This document shows positions 21,426-30,748 of a stretch of DNA of 64,000 bases, in pieces. A program made the position numbers and the translations under genes. Each line of letters opens with the position of its first letter. Within the stretch, counting starts at the first letter, position 1. Source of the stretch: Paenibacillus sp. LS1 (lineage in GTDB: Bacteria; Bacillota; Bacilli; Paenibacillales; Paenibacillaceae); contig NZ_JAPDOE010000014.1 in assembly GCF_026013365.1 (NCBI RefSeq), forward strand, positions 1-64,000. The letters run 5' to 3'. The notes beneath the pieces are model-generated. The model was not told the DNA's origin. It did no database searches and saw only the letters and a program-made list of their open reading frames with translations.

Positions 21426-22592
21426 TTATTCTTCATCTGCAAGGAACGCTTCATCTTCCTCGTCCTGGATGTCTGCGCGATCAGCAAGCACCAGCGTACG
21501 GGTGACGATATCACCATCCGTTTGCATCAACAGCTTTACCTTTTGCCCAGGCAGATACTTTTTGAGCAACTCATTAATATCCACGACAGAGGACACGCGT
21601 GTGCCAGCCACACTATAGATGACATCGCCCTCTTTGATTTTGGCTTTCTTCGCTTCAGGAGACAGTACGCCCGTAATCGTTAATGGATCATCTGTAGGCA
21701 AGCCCACAATAGCAGACCAGCTTTCTTCCAGCTGTAGCCCCAGACTCGCACGTTTTATTTTGCCATATTTAAAAAACTGATCGATGATATATTGAACGGT
21801 ATCCACCGGAATCGAAAATCCCAAGCTTTCTACGCCGATCGCAGAGAATTTCATGGAATTAATACCGACCACTTCACCCTTCAGGTTGACCAGCGGTCCT
21901 CCGCTATTTCCTGGGTTAATGGCCGTGTCAGTCTGAATCAACCGGTAGGTCGCCTCAACACCACGATTCAAGCCGCTAATTACCCCTACCGTTGCCGAGT
22001 TGCGCAAAGAAAAGGAAATTGGCGTACCTAGGGCGATCACCGTCTCACCAACAGAGGTTTGTGAAGCTTTGGCGAAGCTCGCCGGTTTAAGTGATTTGGC
22101 ATTGATTTTGATTAGCGCCAGATCACTTAGTGCATCACTGTATGTTTTCGTAATTTTGTATGTATTGCCATCCGTCGTTACGACCACCGGGTTCACTAAT
22201 CCATCAACCACGTGGGCATTCGTCACGATCCATCCGTTGGAACGAATGATGACCCCTGTACCATGTGCAAGATTATAGCGGTCATCTGATGATGCACCTT
22301 CCTGCACTTCGGTAGATTTCCCAATAATGCCTACGACCGAAGGAGACACCTTTTCGATCACTTTGGGAATGGCTTCATTTCCCTTGTACGTATACGTTCC
22401 GGATTTGGCATCATATTGTCCACTTCCACCAAATGCCTTAACTAAATCCTTGGTGTTCACATAGACTTGACCCTCTACCACTTTCGCTTGCATTCCCACT
22501 TTGGATTCAGCCGCACCAGCCGTTGCCGCCACACTAATTGAGAGTACAGCAGCCATTAGTATGGCTATCCCCTTTTTACCCAACACGCTCAT
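21426..22592 (-). CDS. HtrA/DegP-type serine protease with N-terminal stalk domain
   Basis: A signal peptide (1-28) is followed by a short stalk-type domain (34-72) and a trypsin-like domain with intact triad H127 (TNAHVV), D157 (SDLALI) and S230 (GNSGGP). A PDZ domain (about 285-370) and an acidic tail complete it. Such proteases degrade or refold misfolded proteins outside the membrane. Unlike B. subtilis HtrA, which is membrane anchored, this one has a cleavable-looking signal and a stalk domain, which the downstream gene also carries. That shared domain, with the short gap, suggests the two products work at the same envelope site. ATG 22592 has AGGTGA close upstream. Confidence 0.88.
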   Translation of the reverse strand: MSVLGKKGIAILMAAVLSISVAATAGAAESKVGMQAKVVEGQVYVNTKDLVKAFGGSGQYDAKSGTYTYKGNEAIPKVIEKVSPSVVGIIGKSTEVQEGASSDDRYNLAHGTGVIIRSNGWIVTNAHVVDGLVNPVVVTTDGNTYKITKTYSDALSDLALIKINAKSLKPASFAKASQTSVGETVIALGTPISFSLRNSATVGVISGLNRGVEATYRLIQTDTAINPGNSGGPLVNLKGEVVGINSMKFSAIGVESLGFSIPVDTVQYIIDQFFKYGKIKRASLGLQLEESWSAIVGLPTDDPLTITGVLSPEAKKAKIKEGDVIYSVAGTRVSSVVDINELLKKYLPGQKVKLLMQTDGDIVTRTLVLADRADIQDEEDEAFLADEE

Positions 22593-22788
22593 GTTCTCAC
22601 CTGACCCTCTCTATACATCCTTCTTGCGCGACTCGACATCGGATTCATCGCTGAATCTATTTTCTCTTTCTCTCATCTGCAATACCGGTATCCCTCAATG
22701 TATCATACAGAATCTGGATATACAATTGTTTTAAGTCGCTATTTTGGTAGAGAAGATAGAATCCTCTTCAATCGTTCAAACTAAATGA

Positions 22789-22821
22789 AAAAAACACCCT
22801 CCATGTCTCTCTGGAAAGTGT
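22789..22821 (-). terminator. terminator of the small membrane protein gene
   Basis: On the minus strand ACACTTTCCA (22821-22812) pairs with TGGAGGGTGT (22803-22794), with T-G wobbles, followed by seven U residues. It separates the small gene from the htrA-type operon. Confidence 0.8.
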
Positions 22822-22869
22822 TCGTCTGTACCTCTATTGGCTTACATTCCATTCGCTTCAACAGCATTC

Positions 22870-23082
22870 CTACTGAGCAAACCAACCGGTTATCATCGCA
22901 TAGTCTGTCATTAGAAATACCAGTAGGCTGACTACTGCAAATCCAATCGCAAACAGATTCTTCTTCGGTGCCCGAAGGAGGCGAACGACTCCGATGAAAA
23001 TCAGGATCGTGAATAAGATGACAAAAATATCAAATGCATTAAAATTCGATGTACTCGCCGTGGCAGCTTCTGCAAACAGCAT
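22870..23082 (-). CDS. small two-helix membrane protein (DUF2759-like)
   Basis: A 70-residue protein with two predicted membrane helices (about 18-36 and 45-66) separated by a basic turn, LLRAPKKNLFAIGFA. The turn and the second helix recall the DUF2759 / YqgW family of Bacilli; that match is from memory and not certain. Function is unknown. A strong AGGAGG lies about 10 bases before the ATG at 23082, and a terminator follows, so it is probably expressed as a monocistron. Confidence 0.65.
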   Translation of the reverse strand: MLFAEAATASTSNFNAFDIFVILFTILIFIGVVRLLRAPKKNLFAIGFAVVSLLVFLMTDYAMITGWFAQ

Positions 23083-23423
23083 GGATAGACAGACCTCCTC
23101 ACCATAGTTGAACAGCTAACGCATACCCTAATATCTTCCTCTATGTTATCTGTACCCTGCTTGTAATGCAAGCCCTATCATCCATAAAAATGAAAAAAAT
23201 CCAATTTGGCCGAATATTCCTGTAATGCTCGTCGCAATGCATATGTAAACACTTTCACTAAAGCAATATAATACAGGGGAACCTCCTACATATCCCATTT
23301 AAAAATAAAACCCTCCCTTTCGAAAGCAGAGCATATCAGATCGTAATCCAATGTCTCACACTTCTCGAAAAGAAGGGCTTGTTCACTACCATTTTTCGTT
23401 CAAAAATCTCTGACTATAAGAAC
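23083..23423. other. gap downstream of uvrA
   Basis: A 341-bp A/T-rich gap. It contains two Shine-Dalgarno-like sequences on the minus strand (AAAGGGAGGG at about 23325-23316 and AGGAGG at 23287-23282) and one candidate short reading frame, listed separately. No convincing uvrA terminator is seen. Confidence 0.4.
23178..23276 (-). CDS. candidate 32-residue peptide
   Basis: A perfect AGGAGG (23287-23282) lies five bases before a CTG codon. This opens a 32-codon frame ending in a TGA, whose product is amphipathic and contains KVFTYALRRALQEYSAKL. CTG is a rare start, there is no recognisable homologue, and an overlapping frame could start at an ATG at about 23303. It is listed because of the strong ribosome binding site only. 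Confidence 0.2.
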   Translation of the reverse strand: MYYIALVKVFTYALRRALQEYSAKLDFFHFYG

Positions 23424-26282
23424 TTAGTCCACCAATTGCAGTGCCTTACTCCGTTCAGTATCCCGCTCCAAAACCGGCTTCAAGTACTTGCCTGTATAGG
23501 AAGCTTCCACTTTAATGATATCCTCAGGTGTTCCAGTTGCAACAATGGTTCCTCCACCGCTACCGCCTTCTGGACCCAGATCGACAACATAGTCTGCCGT
23601 TTTGATCACATCCAGGTTATGCTCGATTACTAACACTGATTCCCCAGAATCAACCAGACGGTGCAATACGTTCAGCAAACGATCGATATCATCGACATGC
23701 AAACCGGTTGTCGGCTCATCGAGAATGTAGATCGTTTTCCCCGTACTGCGGCGATACAGCTCGGAAGCAAGTTTCACCCGCTGGGCTTCACCACCAGACA
23801 ATGTAGTTGCAGGTTGTCCCAGATTAATATAACCCAGACCCACATCCATCAGTGTCTGCATTTTGCGATGGATTTTCGGAATGTTCTCGAAGAATTGGGT
23901 TGCATCTTCAACCGTCATTTCCAACACATCGGAAATGTTTCTGTTTTTATATTTCACTTCAAGCGTTTCCCGGTTGTATCGTTTGCCTTTGCAGACTTCA
24001 CAAGGGACATAAACGTCTGGCAAGAAGTGCATCTCGATCTTGATAATGCCGTCTCCACGGCAGGCTTCACAACGTCCACCTTTGATGTTGAAGCTGAATC
24101 GGCCTTTCTTGTATCCACGTACCTTGGCTTCGTTCGTCTGAGCAAACAAATCCCGGATATCATCAAAGACACCTGTGTACGTAGCCGGGTTGGAACGTGG
24201 TGTCCGCCCGATTGGCGACTGGTCAATATCGATGACTTTATCGATATGCTCCAGACCACGAATCTCTTTATGCTGACCCGGACGTACCCGAGCACGGTTC
24301 AGATCACGTGCCAGCGTTTTGTAGAGGATTTCATTGATCAATGTGGATTTACCTGAACCGGACACACCCGTTACCGCAGTAAACACACCCACAGGAATCT
24401 TCACATTCAGATTCTTTAGGTTATTTTCTTTGGCTCCGCGTACTTCCAGCCAGCGGTCTCCTACACTTCTACGTTCTGCACGAATAGGAATGAATTTGCG
24501 ACCACTCAGATATTGACCGGTTAACGAGTTCTCATCGTTCATGATCTCTTCCGGTGTACCCTGTGACATAATGGTACCTCCATGGATACCTGCACCAGGA
24601 CCAATATCAATAATATAATCGGCAGCCATCATCGTATCCTCATCATGTTCAACCACAATCAACGTGTTACCAATATCCCGCATATGCGCAAGCGTTGAAA
24701 TCAGACGGTCATTATCCCGTTGATGCAATCCGATACTTGGCTCATCCAGAATATACAGTACACCCATCAGGCTGGAACCAATCTGTGTGGCCAGTCTGAT
24801 CCGTTGGGCTTCCCCACCGGACAACGTTCCGGCAGCACGACTCAGTGTAAGGTAATCCAGACCTACGTTCACCAGGAAGCCAAGACGGCTGTTGATCTCT
24901 TTCAAAATCAGCTTGGCTATCGTCTGCTCTTTCTCCGTCAATTCCAATGTATCGAAGAATCGGCCAGCTTCACCAATGGACAAACTAGTCACATACGCCA
25001 TGTTGTGATCATTAATCGTAACCGCGAGACTTTCCCGTTTCAGACGCTGACCTTTACACGTACCACAAGGCTTCGCACTCATGTAACCTTCAATGAATTC
25101 GCGGATACCTTCAGATGCCGTATCACGGTAACGACGCTCCAGATTATTTACGATACCTTCAAAGGTAACCAGTGCTTCCTTGCGTTGTCCAAAATCATTT
25201 TCATACCGGAAACGGATTTTCTCCGTACCTGTACCCTGTAACAACTTGTTCATCTGTTCAGCCGGCAGATCTTCGACAGGCACATTCTGCGGAATGTTGA
25301 AGTGTTCACATACTGACTTCAGGAACTGCGGATAATAGGTTGATGTTCCACCAGTCCAAGCATCGAAAGCACCATCTTCAATCGTCTTGCTGCGATCCGG
25401 TACGAGCAGGTCAGGGTCAACGATCATTTTGACACCTAACCCATCACAATCCGGGCAAGCCCCGAAAGGACTGTTGAATGAGAACATCCGCGGTGCAAGC
25501 TCTTCAATACTGAATCCGCACACCGGGCAGGCAAAGTTGGAACTGAAGCGCAGCTCTTCTTCGCCCATAATGTCCACAAGTAGTTGTCCACCGGACAAAT
25601 TAAGTGCTGTTTCAATAGAGTCGGCCAGACGCGCCTGTACATCATCTTTAACAACGATCCGGTCAACAACGACTTCAATCGTATGCTTCTTGTTTTTCTC
25701 CAATTGAATATCTTCTGACAAGTCACGCAGTTCCCCGTTCACCCGTACACGAACAAAGCCCTGCTTGGACACATCGGCAAATACACTTTTGTGCTCGCCC
25801 TTGCGGCCAGAGATAATAGGTGCCAAAATCTGCAACCGGGTACGCTCTGGATATTGCATAATGCGGTCAACCATTTGTTCTACGGTCTGGGAACTGATCT
25901 CAACGCCGTGGTCTGGACAATGCGGATGACCCACACGTGCAAATAACAGACGCAGGTAATCATAGATTTCCGTCACAGTTCCCACCGTGGAACGCGGGTT
26001 ACGGCTTGTTGTTTTCTGATCTATTGAAATGGCAGGAGATAATCCTTCGATGGAATCCACATCCGGTTTCTCCATCTGCCCCAAAAACTGTCGTGCATAA
26101 GCTGACAATGATTCTACATAACGTCGCTGTCCTTCGGCATAGATGGTGTCAAAAGCCAGCGAGGACTTGCCTGAGCCACTCAAGCCGGTCAATACAACAA
26201 AGCGATCACGCGGGATGGTAATATCGATATTTTTCAGGTTATGCGCTCGCGCGCCTTTAATGACAATGTTATCGCTCGCCAA
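23424..26282 (-). CDS. uvrA: excinuclease ABC subunit A
   Basis: Damage-recognition ATPase of nucleotide excision repair; its dimer loads UvrB. It has two ABC ATPase modules: Walker [10 protein letters not shown] near the N terminus and GVSGSGKST near residue 645, and the signatures [12 protein letters not shown] and [12 protein letters not shown]. It also has zinc-finger cysteines (CPVCG...CPDC and CEACRGDG...CEVC) and the UvrB-interacting region. The 952 residues are standard. The start is TTG at 26282, nine bases after AGAGGA. It lies downstream of uvrB but is separated by 597 bp holding a palindromic terminator and GC-rich repeats. Confidence 0.97.
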   Translation of the reverse strand: MASDNIVIKGARAHNLKNIDITIPRDRFVVLTGLSGSGKSSLAFDTIYAEGQRRYVESLSAYARQFLGQMEKPDVDSIEGLSPAISIDQKTTSRNPRSTVGTVTEIYDYLRLLFARVGHPHCPDHGVEISSQTVEQMVDRIMQYPERTRLQILAPIISGRKGEHKSVFADVSKQGFVRVRVNGELRDLSEDIQLEKNKKHTIEVVVDRIVVKDDVQARLADSIETALNLSGGQLLVDIMGEEELRFSSNFACPVCGFSIEELAPRMFSFNSPFGACPDCDGLGVKMIVDPDLLVPDRSKTIEDGAFDAWTGGTSTYYPQFLKSVCEHFNIPQNVPVEDLPAEQMNKLLQGTGTEKIRFRYENDFGQRKEALVTFEGIVNNLERRYRDTASEGIREFIEGYMSAKPCGTCKGQRLKRESLAVTINDHNMAYVTSLSIGEAGRFFDTLELTEKEQTIAKLILKEINSRLGFLVNVGLDYLTLSRAAGTLSGGEAQRIRLATQIGSSLMGVLYILDEPSIGLHQRDNDRLISTLAHMRDIGNTLIVVEHDEDTMMAADYIIDIGPGAGIHGGTIMSQGTPEEIMNDENSLTGQYLSGRKFIPIRAERRSVGDRWLEVRGAKENNLKNLNVKIPVGVFTAVTGVSGSGKSTLINEILYKTLARDLNRARVRPGQHKEIRGLEHIDKVIDIDQSPIGRTPRSNPATYTGVFDDIRDLFAQTNEAKVRGYKKGRFSFNIKGGRCEACRGDGIIKIEMHFLPDVYVPCEVCKGKRYNRETLEVKYKNRNISDVLEMTVEDATQFFENIPKIHRKMQTLMDVGLGYINLGQPATTLSGGEAQRVKLASELYRRSTGKTIYILDEPTTGLHVDDIDRLLNVLHRLVDSGESVLVIEHNLDVIKTADYVVDLGPEGGSGGGTIVATGTPEDIIKVEASYTGKYLKPVLERDTERSKALQLVD

Positions 26283-26345
26283 TAGAATTCATCCTCTCAA
26301 ATTTACTAATCCAACCTTTTAAAAGACTTTTCGATCCCTCCCAAA

Positions 26346-26388
26346 CCCTCCCTTCCAAGGGAGGGCCCCAGAGGGCGCAGCCCTCTGG
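26346..26388. repeat. twin GC-rich hairpins
   Basis: There are two adjacent perfect hairpins: CCCTCCCTT (26346-26354) with AAGGGAGGG (26357-26365), and CCAGAGGGC (26368-26376) with GCCCTCTGG (26380-26388). They contrast sharply with the A/T-rich flanks. I recall similar sequence in other Paenibacillus intergenic regions, which suggests a dispersed repeat, but this is not verified here. Confidence 0.75.
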
Positions 26389-26461
26389 ACACCCGAAACA
26401 AGCGGTGCAACGGTGAGGGGTCGGGTCTTGCTATGTGAAGGGTGGTCGTGTGCCCGCGGCT

Positions 26462-26500
26462 CCACATAAGGTTCCCGCTCATTGCCGGAACCTTATGTGG
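26462..26500. repeat. 14-bp perfect inverted repeat
   Basis: CCACATAAGGTTCC (26462-26475) and GGAACCTTATGTGG (26487-26500) flank an 11-base loop. No T-run follows on either strand, so it is not a standard terminator. Confidence 0.85.
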
Positions 26501-26517
26501 CCGCTCTACTGCGAGGT

Positions 26518-26675
26518 GACGCTCTCGGCTTCGCCTTGATCGCGACAAGTCGCCATTGCCTTCGGCTCGGCTCCAAAGTTCAACACCCGGACGCTCTCGG
26601 CTTCGCCACGTTCGCGACAGGTCGCCATTGCCTTTGGCTCGGCTCCAAGGTCAACACCGAGGCGCTCTCGACTCC
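26518..26675. repeat. 72-bp imperfect tandem repeat
   Basis: The block beginning GACGCTCTCGGCTTCGCC at 26518 recurs at 26590 (period 72 bp) with about 90% identity, and the start of a third unit (GGCGCTCTCG) occurs at 26661. Each unit contains GTCGCCATTGCCTT and GGCTCGGCTCCAA. Frames across it encode repetitive peptides but have no ribosome binding site. I regard the block as non-coding. Confidence 0.8.
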
Positions 26676-26805
26676 CAGGGGGACACGACTCCCAATTGCT
26701 TTCCTATAAACCTTTTAACCAATTTCAACTTTTCTATCAGTATAGACCTGATTCCAAGATTTCAACATCTCTTATTATCGGTAGATATAGATGATTTCCT
26801 TACTC

Positions 26806-26839
26806 AACAAGAGAACGGCCAATTGGCCGTTCTCTTGTT
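26806..26839. terminator. fully palindromic terminator after uvrB
   Basis: AACAAGAGAACGGCC (26806-26820) and GGCCGTTCTCTTGTT (26825-26839) form a perfect palindrome with AATT in the centre. It lies about 40 bases past the uvrB stop. The U-tract on the minus strand is weak, so readthrough into uvrA is possible. Confidence 0.65.
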
Positions 26840-26879
26840 ACAGATCTCTCTTTTATGGAGCATATGAAAGAGCTGTACC

Positions 26880-28871
26880 TTATTCAGCGCGAAGTTCCAG
26901 CAACGCATCGCGAAGCTCGGCAGCACGTTCAAACTGCAGGTTTTTGGCTGCATCTTTCATCTCTACCTCTAGGCGCTGAATAAGCGCCTGGCGATCCTTC
27001 TTCGACATCTTCTCGGCTGCGCCTGTGAGATAGTCTTTCTTGGATTCGGCAACTTTGGTTGCCTCAATCACATCACGCACTTTTTTGCGAATCGTCTGTG
27101 GTGTAATTCCATGCTTCTCGTTGTACTCGATCTGAATCTCACGACGGCGTTCGGTTTCCTTAATCGCCTTGTCCATCGAATCGGTTACTTTATCACCGTA
27201 TAGAATAACGCGACCCTCGCTGTTCCGTGCTGCACGACCAATCGTTTGGATTAGTGAACGCTCGGAACGCAGGAATCCTTCTTTATCGGCATCCAATATG
27301 GCTACCAAGGATACTTCGGGCAGATCCAGACCTTCCCGGAGCAAGTTGATTCCGATTAGCACATGGAAAACGCCCAACCTTAAATCACGTAAAATCGCCA
27401 TCCGTTCCAACGTTTTAATCTCGGAATGCAGGTAACGTACCTTGATTCCAATTTCTTTCAGATAATCCGTCAGGTCCTCAGACATCTTCTTCGTTAATGT
27501 TGTAATCAACACACGCTCGTCTTTGGCAATCCGATCATTAATCTCACCGATCAAGTCATCGATCTGTCCCTTCGTTGGACGCAGTTCGATAATTGGATCA
27601 AGCAGTCCGGTTGGACGAATAATCTGTTGCACCATCGTATCCGTATGCTCAATCTCATAAGGACCCGGTGTGGCCGATACATAGATAATCTGATCCATCT
27701 TGCCTTCGAACTCGTCGAATTTGAGTGGACGATTATCCAATGCTGACGGCAAACGGAATCCATGCTCAACCAATACCGTCTTCCGCGCTTGGTCACCATT
27801 GTACATCGCACGGATCTGTGGCAGGGTCACATGGGACTCATCAACCACGATCAACATGTCATCCGGGAAGTAATCCATCAGTGTGTATGGCGTATCGCCA
27901 CGTTCACGGAAAGTCAGAGGTCCTGAATAGTTCTCGATCCCTGAACAGAATCCAACTTCCTTCATCATCTCGATATCGTACCGTGTGCGCTGCTCCAGTC
28001 GCTGAGCCTCCAGCAATTTCCCCTGTTCACGCAACGCTTCAAGACGCTCTTCCAGTTCACGCTCAATGTTAACCAGCGCAACCTTCATCGTCTCTTCTTG
28101 CGTTACAAAGTGAGACGCCGGGAAGATGGCAATATGTTCACGTTCGCCAATCAGTTCACCGGTTAACACGTCAATCTCCGTAATTTTCTCGATCTCATCA
28201 CCGAACAATTCAACCCGAATCGCGTGTTCGCCCTTGGAGGCAGGGAAGATCTCTACAACATCCCCACGGACACGGAATGTCCCCCGTACAAAGTTAATAT
28301 CATTCCGTTGATACTGGATCTCTACCAGTCGGGATAAGATCTGATTACGTGGTTTCTCCATACCTACCCGGAGCGACAGCAACATGCTGGAATATGAGTG
28401 AGGTGAACCCAAACCATAAATACAGGACACACTCGCTACAATAATGACATCCCTGCGCTCAAACAACGAACTTGTCGCTGCATGCCGCAGTTTGTCGATC
28501 TCTTCATTAATACTGGAATCCTTCTCGATATACGTATCGGAGGACGGGATATATGCTTCTGGCTGAAAATAATCGTAATAACTGACGAAATACTCAACCA
28601 TGTTATTAGGGAAAAAATCTTTGAACTCACTTGCAAGCTGCGCTGCCAGCGTCTTGTTGTGCGCAATAATCAGCGTCGGCCGTTGCAGCTGAGCAATCGT
28701 CTGGGCAATTGTAAACGTCTTACCCGTACCGGTTGCGCCCAGCAGTGTCTGATACCTTTTCCCCTCCTGAACACCCTTCACCAATTCTTTAATGGCTGCA
28801 GGCTGATCACCTTGGGGAGAAAACTCTGACTCGATTTCGAACGTTTTGTCGCTCATTATAATATCGCTCAT
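26880..28871 (-). CDS. uvrB: excinuclease ABC subunit B
   Basis: Helicase-like subunit of nucleotide excision repair that receives damaged DNA from UvrA and recruits UvrC. Motifs: [10 protein letters not shown] (Walker A, about residue 44), the DNA-clamping beta-hairpin around [46 protein letters not shown], and the C-terminal UVR domain (about 625-660) that binds UvrC. The 663 residues are normal. The start ATG at 28871 follows GGGTGAG; a second ATG at codon 6 has no site. A sigma-A promoter with a LexA-like operator lies upstream, consistent with SOS induction. Confidence 0.97.
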   Translation of the reverse strand: MSDIIMSDKTFEIESEFSPQGDQPAAIKELVKGVQEGKRYQTLLGATGTGKTFTIAQTIAQLQRPTLIIAHNKTLAAQLASEFKDFFPNNMVEYFVSYYDYFQPEAYIPSSDTYIEKDSSINEEIDKLRHAATSSLFERRDVIIVASVSCIYGLGSPHSYSSMLLSLRVGMEKPRNQILSRLVEIQYQRNDINFVRGTFRVRGDVVEIFPASKGEHAIRVELFGDEIEKITEIDVLTGELIGEREHIAIFPASHFVTQEETMKVALVNIERELEERLEALREQGKLLEAQRLEQRTRYDIEMMKEVGFCSGIENYSGPLTFRERGDTPYTLMDYFPDDMLIVVDESHVTLPQIRAMYNGDQARKTVLVEHGFRLPSALDNRPLKFDEFEGKMDQIIYVSATPGPYEIEHTDTMVQQIIRPTGLLDPIIELRPTKGQIDDLIGEINDRIAKDERVLITTLTKKMSEDLTDYLKEIGIKVRYLHSEIKTLERMAILRDLRLGVFHVLIGINLLREGLDLPEVSLVAILDADKEGFLRSERSLIQTIGRAARNSEGRVILYGDKVTDSMDKAIKETERRREIQIEYNEKHGITPQTIRKKVRDVIEATKVAESKKDYLTGAAEKMSKKDRQALIQRLEVEMKDAAKNLQFERAAELRDALLELRAE

Positions 28872-28960
28872 TGCCGTATCTCACCCTATCGTCTAAAATA
28901 ATAGTCACTATATATTGTCGAAGTTCCCCGAATTTTCATATGGGAAAACTTATAGTAATA

Positions 28961-28974
28961 GGAATATTTGTTCC
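28961..28974 (-). promoter_or_regulatory. candidate LexA (DinR) operator of uvrB
   Basis: GGAACAAATATTCC on the minus strand matches the Bacillus SOS box CGAAC-N4-GTTCG at 7 of 10 fixed positions and starts 7 bases downstream of the uvrB -10. The position suits a repressor; the match is imperfect. Confidence 0.45.
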
Positions 28975-28980
28975 CGTTTA

Positions 28981-29009
28981 ATTATACCTCGTTCGTTTTA
29001 GTGATGCAA
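28981..29009 (-). promoter_or_regulatory. uvrB promoter
   Basis: On the minus strand, -35 TTGCAT (29009-29004), 17-bp spacer, -10 TATAAT (28986-28981). It is about 110 bp upstream of the uvrB start. Confidence 0.75.
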
Positions 29010-29040
29010 ACGTGAAATGAAGATAGGAGTGAGTTAATTT

Positions 29041-29838
29041 ATGGATATTGCGACACTTATCGGTATTATTGCCGGAATTGCCGCAGTCATTAGCGGTTTT
29101 TTGTGGGAAGGCGGCCAATTATCGGGTCTCCTGCAAAAGACGGCTGCTTTAATTGTATTCGGTGGAACAATAGCTGCTGTGGTTGCCAGTTTCCCAGCAC
29201 ATCGCCTGCGTACGATTCCAGCTGCCCTGCGTATGGCTTTTGGACGTAACAATAATGAATCAGGCTTGTGGGTCGAAGAACTGGTCGAGATGTCTTCAAT
29301 CGCACGCCGCTCAGGTGTGCTTGCATTGGAACGTAAGGTTATGGATCATCCGCATCCATTTTTGCAAGATGGTATTCAGATGGTTGTCGATGGTACCGAT
29401 CAGGATGTGGTTCGCCAGATCCTGGAGATGGAAATTGACTCGATTGAACAAAAACATGAGGGATATGCCAAAATATTTGAATCCGCTGGTGGGTACGCTC
29501 CAACCATGGGGATCATCGGAACTGTGATGGGACTTATTCAGGTACTCGGCAGTTTGACCGATCCCACAGGACTCGGACCTGCTATTGCTGTTGCCTTTAC
29601 CGCAACCCTGTATGGGGTCGCCAGTGCCAACCTTATCTTTTTGCCCATTGCCTCCAAGATCAAATCCAGAGGTGCTGACGAAGTTCAGACCATGGAAATG
29701 CTTCTCGAAGGTGTACTTGCCATTCAGAACGGTGAGAATCCCCAGCTTGTACGCAAAAGACTGGAGTCCTTCACCCTCACGCATCGTGAGCATATACGCC
29801 CCCTAGCAAAGGAGGGATTGGATGAGTCGGCGCAGTAA
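29041..29838 (+). CDS. flagellar motor stator protein, MotA/MotP family
   Basis: Ion-channel subunit of the flagellar stator. It has two N-terminal membrane helices (about 5-20 and 32-52), a cytoplasmic loop with charged residues that would contact FliG, and two C-terminal helices around PTMGIIGTVMGLIQVLG (with the conserved proline) and AIAVAFTATLYGVASANL. The 265 residues fit. The stop overlaps the downstream motB-type start by 17 bases, so the pair is coupled. Whether it conducts protons (MotA) or sodium (MotP) is not decided here. It stands apart from other flagellar genes, as stator pairs often do. Confidence 0.9.
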   Translation: MDIATLIGIIAGIAAVISGFLWEGGQLSGLLQKTAALIVFGGTIAAVVASFPAHRLRTIPAALRMAFGRNNNESGLWVEELVEMSSIARRSGVLALERKVMDHPHPFLQDGIQMVVDGTDQDVVRQILEMEIDSIEQKHEGYAKIFESAGGYAPTMGIIGTVMGLIQVLGSLTDPTGLGPAIAVAFTATLYGVASANLIFLPIASKIKSRGADEVQTMEMLLEGVLAIQNGENPQLVRKRLESFTLTHREHIRPLAKEGLDESAQ

Positions 29839-30646
29839 ACGTCGCGGAAAACGTGCAACTGTTGATCATCGGGATCGCTGGATGATTACTTATGCCGATC
29901 TCATCACCCTGCTTTTGATCTTTTTTGTCATCATGTACGCCATGAGCAATCTGGATTCCGGTAAATATGACGTCGTTACTCAATCCTTACAAAATACATT
30001 CAACGCGTCCGACTCTGTACTTGAGCTTGGTGAAGGACTCGGTGAGAAACCCGGACAGACGATTACAGAGACCCCACCATCCGAGGTTCAGGGTGAAGGA
30101 ACGCCTTCCGATTCCGGGACTGCCACGCCAGAAGATGACGACAAGCCTCTCACAGAGCGGGAAGAGCAATTCAGATCACAGGAACAGGAACTGCAAAATC
30201 TGTTCAATGTGATTACCCAATATATTGAGGATAATAAACTGGAAAATCAGATTTTTGTTGCGGATAAGCCACAGGGCCTCTCCATTACCCTAAGTGACCG
30301 TTTCCTTTTTGACCAGGGACAGGCCGCTCTAAAGGATGGTGCAGCACCAACACTTAGTAAGCTTGCCAGCCTGTTCCGTGATCTGAATACCGTTGTCAGC
30401 ATTGAGGGTCACACCGATAATGTTCCTGTGGGGGCAAACTCCGCCTATACCGATAACTGGCAGCTTTCCGGGGAACGCGCACTATCTGTATTGCGATTCT
30501 TTCTGGATACAGAGAAGCTCAACCCTGACGGCTTCCAATATGCCGGGTATGCGGATACTCGCCCAACGGGTGACAACACCACACCGGCTGGCAGACAAAA
30601 GAACCGTCGAGTGGAAATTACTGTCTTACGTCAGCTCCAACCTTAA
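29822..30646 (+). CDS. flagellar motor stator protein, MotB/MotS family
   Basis: A short basic N terminus precedes a single membrane helix with the ion-binding Asp26 in TYADLITLLLIFF. An acidic Pro/Thr-rich linker (about 65-125) follows, then an OmpA-like peptidoglycan-binding domain (about 150-265) with IEGHTDNVPV and NWQLSGERA. It anchors the stator to the wall. Helix wording of the type TYADLITLLLIFFV is, from memory, closer to the sodium-type MotS than to B. subtilis MotB. AAAGGAGGG sits five bases before the ATG, inside the end of the motA-type gene. A strong terminator follows. Confidence 0.9.
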   Translation: MSRRSKRRGKRATVDHRDRWMITYADLITLLLIFFVIMYAMSNLDSGKYDVVTQSLQNTFNASDSVLELGEGLGEKPGQTITETPPSEVQGEGTPSDSGTATPEDDDKPLTEREEQFRSQEQELQNLFNVITQYIEDNKLENQIFVADKPQGLSITLSDRFLFDQGQAALKDGAAPTLSKLASLFRDLNTVVSIEGHTDNVPVGANSAYTDNWQLSGERALSVLRFFLDTEKLNPDGFQYAGYADTRPTGDNTTPAGRQKNRRVEITVLRQLQP

Positions 30647-30687
30647 TCAACATTATCTCGCATAATGCATCATTACTTATAAGCAAA

Positions 30688-30736
30688 AAGAGCACGCTCT
30701 AACTGAATTCAATTCAGCAGAGCGTGCTTTCTTTTA
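30688..30736. terminator. bidirectional terminator after the stator genes
   Basis: AGCACGCTCT (30691-30700) and AGAGCGTGCT (30719-30728) form the outer stem, and CTGAAT/ATTCAG an inner one. TTTCTTTT follows on plus and CTTTTTGCTT on minus, so it also serves the ABC permease gene. Confidence 0.9.
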
Positions 30737-30748
30737 TGTCGTATTACC

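Noticed and set aside
26306-26867. Several 75-100-codon frames on both strands in the uvrA-uvrB gap
   Set aside because: They are created by the GC-rich tandem repeat (repetitive peptides such as HCLRLGSK/HCLWLGSK), have no ribosome binding sites, and overlap perfect hairpins.
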